Source: an uncultured Bacillota bacterium (GTDB taxonomy: Bacteria; Bacillota_I; Bacilli_A; RF39; UBA660). Taken from it: a stretch of DNA of 11,805 nt. Positions within the stretch are counted from its first letter, which is position 1; each line of letters starts with the position of its first letter. The position numbers were made by a program, and so were the translations under genes. Below the pieces are notes generated by a model, which saw nothing but the letters and a program-made list of their open reading frames with translations, was not told where the DNA came from and did no database searches. Shown one piece after another: positions 6,557 through 11,805 of the stretch. Location of the stretch: the NCBI GenBank assembly GCA_947176475.1, contig CAMWQX010000013.1, forward strand, positions 1-11,805, read 5' to 3'.

Positions 6557-7649
6557 ACTTATTACCATTATCTGGTTTTAATTCCTTCATAACAGGTTTC
6601 TTATTTAATTCATCAACATGCTTCTCAATCTCTTCTAATGTTGCACTTTCCATTCCCATTGAATCCGAAAGTAAACTAATATCATCAACTACTCTTTCAA
6701 ATTTCTTATTGCTAAATTTTCCTTGCCAAGCAAAATTCATAATTTCATCACCTAAAAGATCAATAAACACCGTTACATCTGAAGAGACTGACTCCATACT
6801 AGCAACCATTCTATTATAGAAGGATTCTTCATCGCCAGTTAATTTTAATACTGCACGATAATCATGTGATACAGCATTATTATCTTTATCTAATAAACTT
6901 GTCTTAGCTAACCATAAATTATCTAAATTTAATTTGCCATTTTCATCAACTTTAGATAAAACTTCTTTTTTATATGCTTCCATATCTAATATAGTTTTTA
7001 AATTAGCAATAATTTCAAGCATTGAATCATCATGAATATACAATGTATCAATATCCTTTTTACCCGTAAAATAAAATGTATAAGCCTTATCTCCTAATTG
7101 TTCAGGAAAACCTCTACCAACAGATAGTTCTCTATATCCATCTTCTTCTAAATAACGTACAGCTTTTTCATATGCTTCACTTTCCACTAAAGAATATATA
7201 CTTGTTTTTCCTGATCTAACCTCTTCAATACTTCGAATAGGTAAACTATCCCTTTTAATATTTAAATGATCTAAAGCATCTTTACTTAATGTTGCACAAA
7301 CTAAATCATTATCAAGCCATCTAAACCATCCCATAATGTCTCGATCAATACTAGCAAAACTATAATAAAGTGTTGGTTGATTAGCATACTTACGCGATCT
7401 TGGATCAAGTTCTTTATTACTTGGATCAAAAGGACAAATATCAATATCTTCTCTTCTAACATTTATCTCACCAGGAATTGAATCATAAAATCCTCTTGAT
7501 TTCTTTTCATCAATCTTATATTTACTTCTAAGTACACTTAATGCCTTTTGTACATCAGAAGCAAAAGCACTAATGGTATAATCCGGTAATTCCCTTTTTC
7601 CATTTACTACATAACTATAAAATAAAGCAATTGCTATTAAATCTTCCAT
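6555..7649 (-). CDS. Unknown protein, first gene of a tandem paralog pair
   Basis: This protein is 364 residues from the chosen start. It is the longer partner of the gene at 5608. The extra length is mainly an insertion of roughly 40 residues near 55-95 (GFYDSIPGEINVRR, then a Pro/Asp/Arg-rich stretch). Conserved blocks are the opening MEDLIAIALFYSY, LSKDALDHLNIK (121-132), GDKAYTFYFTGK (186-197), DNLWLAKTSLLD (243-254) and MKELKP (354-359). No known domain, signal peptide or membrane helix is recognised. An in-frame ATG at 7694 would add 15 residues but lies inside the promoter spacer. The ATG at 7647-7649 has an ideal AAGGAGA site (complement of 7656-7662) six bases upstream and aligns with the paralog's start. 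The gene leads a two-gene operon from a well-formed promoter. Function unknown. Confidence 0.87.
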   Translation of the reverse strand: MEDLIAIALFYSYVVNGKRELPDYTISAFASDVQKALSVLRSKYKIDEKKSRGFYDSIPGEINVRREDIDICPFDPSNKELDPRSRKYANQPTLYYSFASIDRDIMGWFRWLDNDLVCATLSKDALDHLNIKRDSLPIRSIEEVRSGKTSIYSLVESEAYEKAVRYLEEDGYRELSVGRGFPEQLGDKAYTFYFTGKKDIDTLYIHDDSMLEIIANLKTILDMEAYKKEVLSKVDENGKLNLDNLWLAKTSLLDKDNNAVSHDYRAVLKLTGDEESFYNRMVASMESVSSDVTVFIDLLGDEIMNFAWQGKFSNKKFERVVDDISLLSDSMGMESATLEEIEKHVDELNKKPVMKELKPDNGNK

Positions 7650-7655
7650 AATACA

Positions 7656-7662
7656 TCTCCTT
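7656..7662 (-). promoter_or_regulatory. Ribosome binding site that sets the start at 7649
   Basis: AAGGAGA on the minus strand, six bases before the ATG at 7649, is a strong site. The alternative ATG at 7694 lies inside the promoter and has no comparable sequence, so the shorter protein is the right one. Confidence 0.8.
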
Positions 7663-7673
7663 AATTGTTGTTT

Positions 7674-7702
7674 ACTATAACACACCAAACCCATTTAATC
7701 AA
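7674..7702 (-). promoter_or_regulatory. Promoter of the paralog pair operon
   Basis: On the minus strand TTGATT (7697-7702, 4/6 match) is separated by exactly 17 bases from TATAGT (7674-7679, 5/6 match). TATAGT is preceded by TGT, so this is also an extended -10. The predicted start is near 7667, giving a leader of about 18 bases. It is one of the two best-formed promoters in the window. Confidence 0.75.
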
Positions 7703-7720
7703 CTTAAAATACTCATAAAT

Positions 7721-7749
7721 AAAAAAAGTTAACTATACAAGCTAACTTT
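7721..7749 (-). terminator. Intrinsic terminator of the CPWC thioredoxin-like gene
   Basis: On the minus strand AAAGTTAGC (complement of 7741-7749) pairs with GTTAACTTT (complement of 7725-7733), with one G-U pair and a seven-base loop. A run of T follows (complement of the A-run 7721-7727). It begins immediately after the TAG stop at 7750 and separates this gene from the paralog pair promoter downstream. Confidence 0.8.
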
Positions 7750-8517
7750 CTAACAAGTCTTATCATCAATTGAACAAGAATCATGTTTTAATGACTTAAA
7801 TAAATTATCAAATTGCTCTAATGAATCAGCATTCATCTCTTCTGTTATATCGCCATAAGGATTCTCTAATTTCTTAGGAATACCTGAAGTCATACCAATT
7901 GGTGAACCTTCTCTTACAGCAATAATATTCGGAGCATAAATTCTTTTTTCTCCTACTTCAACCTCTTTGATAACAGTCTTCTTTTTCTTCTTTGTTGAAT
8001 AAGTTAAATTGGCATATTTATCTAATACGCGATCAAATCTATCTAATAAATCATAATATCCCTTTGTACCCTCTACTGTACATTCTGGTTTATGTTCATC
8101 ATTCAAAACATAGGTATCACGAATATTTTTTACATCGACATAATAAATCTTATCAATTTTATTATTCTTAGCTGATGTAATCATATTATTTAATATACTT
8201 CTACACCAAGGACATGTATTAAATCCAAAATATACGACAAATGTCTCTTTATTATCTATTTTTTCTACTAATTCTTCTGCTGTCGTATAGACAAAAGGAT
8301 TTTCCTCAGGAATTTCTATTGCTCGATAACTTCTCTCATCATCGATACTCTTATTATTCATACTTTCATACTCGGTTTTAAATGTTACTGCATCTGTATT
8401 CTTAATCCCTGGTACATCACTTTCTGTATATAATTCACTGAAGATATATACGATACAAAGTGCTACTAAAAGAAAAAGACATATTACAAAGGCAAGTGCT
8501 CTTTTCTTCATGTTCAT
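7750..8517 (-). CDS. Membrane-anchored thioredoxin-fold protein with CPWC motif
   Basis: This 255-residue protein has a short basic N-terminus and one hydrophobic segment (about 6-28), so the rest is expected outside the membrane, anchored or released. A thioredoxin-like domain follows: strand FVVYFGFN (93-100), then TCPWC with the redox pair C102 and C105, then helix. IYAPNIIAV (193-201) supplies the Pro196 expected to be the cis-proline facing the active site. An insertion between these parts includes C146 and a run of five Lys (176-180). The C-terminus ends CSIDDKTC (C248 and C255), a possible second redox or structural pair. The role is probably thiol-disulfide exchange in envelope proteins; oxidase, isomerase or reductase cannot be told. 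The start at 8517 has TGAGG (complement of 8525-8529) seven bases upstream. It is divergent from the LCP gene, whose domain carries four cysteines. Confidence 0.88.
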   Translation of the reverse strand: MNMKKRALAFVICLFLLVALCIVYIFSELYTESDVPGIKNTDAVTFKTEYESMNNKSIDDERSYRAIEIPEENPFVYTTAEELVEKIDNKETFVVYFGFNTCPWCRSILNNMITSAKNNKIDKIYYVDVKNIRDTYVLNDEHKPECTVEGTKGYYDLLDRFDRVLDKYANLTYSTKKKKKTVIKEVEVGEKRIYAPNIIAVREGSPIGMTSGIPKKLENPYGDITEEMNADSLEQFDNLFKSLKHDSCSIDDKTC

Positions 8518-8541
8518 ATATGTGCCTCATTTCTATATTTA

Positions 8542-8570
8542 ATTATATCAAATATGAACTAAAAAATAAA
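8542..8570 (-). promoter_or_regulatory. Extended -10 promoter of the CPWC protein gene
   Basis: On the minus strand TGATATAAT gives a perfect extended -10 with TATAAT at 8542-8547. TTTATT (8565-8570) at 17-base spacing is a weak -35, matching three of six. The predicted start near 8535 gives a leader of about 17 bases. It is back to back with, but does not overlap, the LCP gene promoter. Confidence 0.65.
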
Positions 8571-8582
8571 CCTAAAAATAAA

Positions 8583-8611
8583 TTGAGTTATATTACTTAT
8601 TGTAGTATAAT
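8583..8611 (+). promoter_or_regulatory. Promoter of the LCP-family gene
   Basis: TTGAGT (8583-8588, 4/6) and a perfect TATAAT (8606-8611) are separated by exactly 17 bases. Transcription should start near 8618. The short leader holds AGGGAGGAGA (8621-8630), a very strong ribosome binding site seven bases (measured from GGAGG) before the ATG at 8635. The gene is therefore probably well expressed. Confidence 0.75.
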
Positions 8612-8634
8612 ATTGAAAATAGGGAGGAGAAATT

Positions 8635-10629
8635 ATGAAGATCCTACTAAAGAAATTTAATAAGACTAAATTAAGTATACGACTTATCTACATATTTGTA
8701 TTTTTTCTATTTTTAATTAGTTATGTAAGTCTATTTAGATCATTACTGCTACTAAATAATATTGAAACTGGACTTAGAATAATTGCCTTATGTGTCCTAG
8801 GAATACTATTATTATTATACGGATTTTTTTGTTTATTATTATTATTAACGAAAAAACATAAAAGTGTTGTCGCTTTTTCCTTTATTATAATGCTCGTAGC
8901 AAGTATTTCTCTTATTGGTTCACTAGCCATTAATAAGATGTATAACTTATTAGATAGCATAAGCAAAGATAAACTCGTTTATACGACTAACTTAATAACT
9001 TTAAATGATACAAAGTTTAATAATAATAAAGATTTTAAAGTTGGTATGATTAATCAAGAGACTGATGTCGAAGGAAGCGTCTTACCATATGAGATGATTA
9101 AAGATAAAAAATTAAGTGTAACAGTTGAAAAATATGATACATACTTTGAACTATTGGAAAAATTATATGATGGTTCCTTAAATGGTATCTTTATTACCAG
9201 TAACTATGTTGTCATGTATGAAGGATATGAATCATATGAGAATATTGGTAAAGATACCAAAGTCGTTTATGAATATTCTAAAGAGATGAAAAATCAAGAT
9301 TATATAGAATCATCGGGAAGTGTCGAAAATCCCTTTACTGTTCTAATCATGGGAGTTGACTCAACGAGTGATCGCTTAAATGCCAATGCCGCATTCAATG
9401 GTGATACCATAATGCTTATAACATTTAATCCTCATACTTTAAATGCCACAGTCTTCTCTATTCCAAGAGATACTTATGTACCAATCGCTTGTTTAAAAGA
9501 TGGGGGTTCATCAAAGATTAATTCTTCTGCTGCTTATGGCAGTCAATGTGTTATCAATACAGTTCAAAACTTAGTAGATATCAAGATTGATTATTATGTA
9601 AAGATTAACTTCAAAGGTGTTGTTGATCTTGTTGATGCCTTAGGTGGTATTGATATAACTGTTCCCGATAAGATTGATTTCTGTGAACAAAACTCTAAAC
9701 GTTCATTCAAAAAAGAAAACTTACAATGTATAAAAAGTGGTTTCCAACATATGAATGGTGAAAAAGCACTAGCATTTGCTCGTCATCGTAAGACATTACC
9801 AGCTGGAGACTTCCAAAGAGTACAACATCAACAATTAGTTGTTGAAGCTATCGCAAACTCTGCTAAGAGCTTATCAAGTATTAATGATTTCTATTCTATT
9901 TTAGATGCCATATCTATAAATATGGATACTAATATGTCGACTAATGAAATGCTAAATCTCTATAATGTTGGTAAGAATATGATCTTTGGAGCAAATTCCG
10001 GATCGATGATTAATATTCAAAAGACTTACCTAACAGGATATGACTTAACTATGTATGTTAATAATTTAAAGAGCCGTGTTTATACATTCCAATATTATGA
10101 ACAAAGCTTAGAAGAAATTAAAGATGCCTTAAAAATCAACCTTGAACAAAAACAACCTACTCCAGTTAAGACCTTCAATTTCTCCGTTAATGAAGAATAT
10201 AAAATACCAGTTATTGGTAAGAAATATTACACCGTTCAAAGAAATGAAACAATTCCTGACTTCACGGATAAATCATTATCTTATGTTAAAAATTGGTGTG
10301 AATCTCGTAATATAACTGTTATACCAAATTACATATATCAAGGATCCGCTGGATATGACCGAACTAAAGTTGATGAAACAGTTATCAAACAAAGTGTTAA
10401 ACGTGGTATGTTAGTTAAAGATATTTCAAGCATAACTGTTGATGTAATTAAGCATCCTGGTGCTCCAACTACAACTACACCAACGACTAAACCTACATCA
10501 TCGACAACGAAACCGACTACATCGACATCCACAACAACGAAAAAACCGGATATCATCGATATTATTGGTCCAGGCGAAAACGATAACAACAATGATAATA
10601 ACAACGAAGAGAGTAACAGTGAAGAATAA
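8635..10629 (+). CDS. LytR-CpsA-Psr (LCP) family protein, CpsA/Wzg-like, with PASTA-like domain and Thr-rich tail
   Basis: This 664-residue protein belongs to the family that transfers teichoic acids, capsule or other glycopolymers from lipid carriers onto peptidoglycan. Three N-terminal membrane helices (about 17-40, 45-72 and 77-100) are followed by an accessory domain (about 110-225), the arrangement of streptococcal CpsA. The LCP domain (about 233-411) begins FTVLIMGVDS and has GDT (256-258), SIPRDTYVPI (275-284), VVDLVDALGGIDITVP (329-344), FARHR (381-385) and GDFQRVQHQQ (391-400). These include the conserved Asp and Arg residues that bind metal and pyrophosphate. IPDF onward (540-606) reads as one PASTA domain, expected to bind wall. 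A Thr/Ser/Pro/Lys linker (611-637) and an Asn/Asp/Glu tail close the protein, with no LPxTG motif. C286, C305, C350 and C365 are unusual for the domain. Single-gene unit with its own promoter and terminator. Confidence 0.95.
   Translation: MKILLKKFNKTKLSIRLIYIFVFFLFLISYVSLFRSLLLLNNIETGLRIIALCVLGILLLLYGFFCLLLLLTKKHKSVVAFSFIIMLVASISLIGSLAINKMYNLLDSISKDKLVYTTNLITLNDTKFNNNKDFKVGMINQETDVEGSVLPYEMIKDKKLSVTVEKYDTYFELLEKLYDGSLNGIFITSNYVVMYEGYESYENIGKDTKVVYEYSKEMKNQDYIESSGSVENPFTVLIMGVDSTSDRLNANAAFNGDTIMLITFNPHTLNATVFSIPRDTYVPIACLKDGGSSKINSSAAYGSQCVINTVQNLVDIKIDYYVKINFKGVVDLVDALGGIDITVPDKIDFCEQNSKRSFKKENLQCIKSGFQHMNGEKALAFARHRKTLPAGDFQRVQHQQLVVEAIANSAKSLSSINDFYSILDAISINMDTNMSTNEMLNLYNVGKNMIFGANSGSMINIQKTYLTGYDLTMYVNNLKSRVYTFQYYEQSLEEIKDALKINLEQKQPTPVKTFNFSVNEEYKIPVIGKKYYTVQRNETIPDFTDKSLSYVKNWCESRNITVIPNYIYQGSAGYDRTKVDETVIKQSVKRGMLVKDISSITVDVIKHPGAPTTTTPTTKPTSSTTKPTTSTSTTTKKPDIIDIIGPGENDNNNDNNNEESNSEE
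10465..10545 (+). repeat. Thr/Ser/Pro/Lys-rich low-complexity linker in the LCP protein
   Basis: These 27 codons encode mainly Thr, with Ser, Pro and Lys, between the PASTA-like domain and the acidic tail. ACG, TCG and CCG codons are frequent, unlike the surrounding AT-rich codon choice. It is a flexible extracellular spacer, possibly glycosylated. A similar but purer Thr tract lies in the right-edge gene. Confidence 0.8.
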
Positions 10630-10631
10630 AA

Positions 10632-10660
10632 AAAGAACTAATCGATTAGATTAGTTTTTT
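10632..10660. terminator. Bidirectional intrinsic terminator after the LCP gene
   Basis: ACTAATC (10637-10643) and GATTAGT (10649-10655) pair around a five-base loop. The stem extends outward through A/T pairs and one G-U pair to 10632-10660. The run of T (10655-10660) serves the plus strand. The complementary A-run ahead of the stem serves the minus-strand gene, whose stop codon (10659-10661) it overlaps. Confidence 0.8.
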
Positions 10661-11039
10661 ATTTGTTTATGACTTCTCGAGATAAATGATATTCTTTCTT
10701 TTCATACCATATAACTATATTCCCTTTACTAACACTTCTTAAATATAATTTACCGCTTACCCCATTATATGTTATATTGCCATCCATGGGATTTAACTCA
10801 ACATTCTTATTATCGACAATAATATCTTCTCCTATTTTAAAATATAATTTATTATTGCTTATTTTAAAACTTATATCATCTCTTGAATCTATCCAATTGA
10901 CATCTTCAACATCTTCCATATGAAAGTATATTCGCGATTTCTCATTATTATTTATAATTGAACCGAGATATAAGCTAACAATAATTGCTATTACACTTAC
11001 TATACCTAGTATAACATTTAATTTTCTATTATCAATCAT
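10659..11039 (-). CDS. Small single-pass membrane protein, unknown
   Basis: This 126-residue protein has a basic N-terminus (MIDNRK), one hydrophobic segment (about 7-30) and a predicted exterior part of about 95 residues. That part is mostly short beta strands: pairs such as YFKIGEDIIVDN, ITYNGVSGKLYL and NIVIWYEKKEYHL. No lipobox, cysteine or enzyme motif is present. I do not recognise a family. It follows the Thr-linker protein by eight bases, and its AGGTGAT ribosome binding site sits across that gene's TAG stop. The two are therefore an operon and may act at the same surface site. It converges on the LCP gene and shares its terminator. The reading frame, ribosome binding site and operon position make it a real gene; function unknown. 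Confidence 0.82.
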   Translation of the reverse strand: MIDNRKLNVILGIVSVIAIIVSLYLGSIINNNEKSRIYFHMEDVEDVNWIDSRDDISFKISNNKLYFKIGEDIIVDNKNVELNPMDGNITYNGVSGKLYLRSVSKGNIVIWYEKKEYHLSREVINK

Positions 11040-11042
11040 AGC

Positions 11043-11050
11043 ATCACCTA
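11043..11050 (-). promoter_or_regulatory. Ribosome binding site overlapping the upstream stop
   Basis: AGGTGAT on the minus strand starts within the TAG stop (11048-11050) of the Thr-linker gene and ends a few bases before the ATG at 11039. This links translation of the two genes and shows they share a transcript. Confidence 0.65.
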
Positions 11051-11805
11051 ATCATATAAAGGAAATTTATATTCCCTAATCTTCCATCTATTATCTTCAA
11101 AGCCTAGTTGCATCTTACTCACTTGATACACTGGAGAAGTAGCACCCGTCTCTAAATAATTGGATAGATAATAACGAACTTCGCATTGTATTTCAAATTC
11201 ATTAAATCTTGTAACTGTAACTGAAACAAATATTGGCTCGACATTATCAAATTTATTTTCTAAGCGATAATACTTCTTGTTCTTCTCAACAAATATGGCA
11301 TTGCCTCCATATTTAATACCCTTTATGGAATAATGATAATTAGAAGATATCATCTTATCAATCAATGCTTCATAATTATATACTTGTCCATATTTATTAC
11401 CATCAACTATAATTTTATCTGCTTCACCACTCTTTGCATGATTAATAACCAAATCGATATTTAATATGGAATTATCAGCTATATTATAGAAGGCATTAGC
11501 AAGTTTATATAATTCTGTTGCAACTGTCTCTGCTTCTTCTCTCGTAAGCTTATTTTTAGTAAATACCTCATCACTTAATAGACTTCTAACATCTACCGAA
11601 TAATATGGTGATTTTAAAGTTCTTGTCGTTGTCGTCGTGGTTGTTGTGGTTGTCGTCGTCGTTGTTGTACGAGGAGCAGTAGTTGAAGTTCTACCTTGAT
11701 TAACTTCCAAATTCGGTAAATCCTCCACCGGATTACTTATAGACTTAACAAGTAATACAACCATAACTATTAAAATAGCTACACATATAACAGTAACTAT
11801 GATCA
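11048..11805 (-). CDS. Membrane-anchored protein with poly-Thr linker, unknown, 5' end outside the window
   Basis: The reading frame is open to the right edge (251 full codons visible), so the protein starts beyond base 11805. The first visible residues are a membrane helix of about 20 residues (I, V, L and A rich) ending in VKS. An ATG at 11762-11764 falls inside this helix and has no ribosome binding site, so it is not the start. After the helix comes a short Pro/Asn/Glu stretch, then RTSTTAPR, 15 consecutive Thr and RT. The exterior domain is about 190 residues: helices first (REEAETVATELYKLANAFYNIAD), then strands ending KMQLGFEDNRWKIREYKFPLY. That ending resembles the last strands of NTF2-like domains, which is a guess only. 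It is the first visible gene of an operon with the small membrane protein downstream. Function unknown. Confidence 0.85.
   Translation of the reverse strand, partial: IIVTVICVAILIVMVVLLVKSISNPVEDLPNLEVNQGRTSTTAPRTTTTTTTTTTTTTTTRTLKSPYYSVDVRSLLSDEVFTKNKLTREEAETVATELYKLANAFYNIADNSILNIDLVINHAKSGEADKIIVDGNKYGQVYNYEALIDKMISSNYHYSIKGIKYGGNAIFVEKNKKYYRLENKFDNVEPIFVSVTVTRFNEFEIQCEVRYYLSNYLETGATSPVYQVSKMQLGFEDNRWKIREYKFPLYD
11624..11668 (-). repeat. Fifteen-codon polythreonine tract
   Basis: Fifteen consecutive Thr codons on the minus strand use ACA seven times, ACG six times, ACC twice and ACT never. The codons are mixed, so this is not a simple trinucleotide run, which lowers slippage while keeping the protein repeat. 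It is the spacer between the membrane anchor and the exterior domain. Confidence 0.9.

Noticed and set aside
8460..8660. Plus-strand frame across the divergent promoter region into the LCP gene
   Set aside because: It overlaps both flanking genes and both promoters and lacks a ribosome binding site; the LCP start at 8635 is much better supported.
8721..8966. Minus-strand frame opposite the membrane helices of the LCP protein
   Set aside because: No ribosome binding site; antisense of Leu-rich codons often stays open.
10338..10654. Open frames on both strands over the Thr-rich end of the LCP gene
   Set aside because: Low-complexity repeats keep other frames open by chance; the Val/Asp-rich and Gln/His-rich products are typical artefacts.
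11624..11668. Poly-Thr tract as a phase-variable microsatellite
   Set aside because: The codons are mixed (ACA, ACG, ACC), so there is no long uniform repeat unit for slippage, and any triplet change would keep the frame.

Overview
The window is a compact, very AT-rich chromosomal stretch. It has strong AGGAGG-type ribosome binding sites, short intergenic gaps, TGnTATAAT-style promoters, and cell-surface genes of the LytR-CpsA-Psr (LCP) and PF06541 (CmpB-like permease) families. Together these point to a low-GC Gram-positive bacterium (Bacillota, Bacilli or a Mollicutes-adjacent gut lineage); the lineage is inference from style and gene content. All stop codons inside the window are TAA or TAG and Trp is encoded by TGG, so the standard bacterial code fits. 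I see no rRNA, tRNA, CRISPR array, transposase, integrase or phage gene, and no gene-free stretch longer than about 120 bases.

Layout. (a) 1-1249, minus strand: a family 2 glycosyltransferase, followed downstream by a truncated unknown gene with its own operator-like promoter. (b) 1333-4272, plus strand: a three-gene operon of unknown function whose second and third genes are diverged tandem duplicates (conserved N- and C-terminal regions joined by a highly charged linker). It ends in a strong bidirectional terminator shared with (c) 4292-4762, minus strand: a small membrane-anchored extracytoplasmic protein. (d) 4873-5589, plus strand: a CmpB-like (PF06541) membrane protein. (e) 5608-7649, minus strand: a second, unrelated pair of tandem paralogs of unknown function, in an operon with a good promoter. 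(f) 7750-8517, minus strand: a membrane-anchored thioredoxin-fold protein with a CPWC motif, divergent from (g) 8635-10629, plus strand: a large CpsA/Wzg-like LCP protein with a C-terminal PASTA-like domain and a Thr-rich acidic tail. (h) 10659-11805, minus strand: a two-gene operon of membrane-anchored unknown proteins, the first with a 15-threonine linker and running off the right edge.

Most recognisable genes concern the envelope: sugar transfer (glycosyltransferase), attachment of polymers to peptidoglycan (LCP), extracytoplasmic thiol chemistry (CPWC protein) and several single-pass surface proteins. The two duplicated cytosolic families in (b) and (e) are the unexplained part of the window. 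I recognise no nuclease, ATPase, toxin or polymerase motif in either, so I assign no function.

I corrected three gene boundaries. The small gene in (c) starts at 4762 and the upstream gene in (e) at 7649, because longer readings would start upstream of the promoter's transcription start. The right-edge gene in (h) has no true start in the window, because its apparent first Met lies inside a membrane helix that stays open to base 11805.
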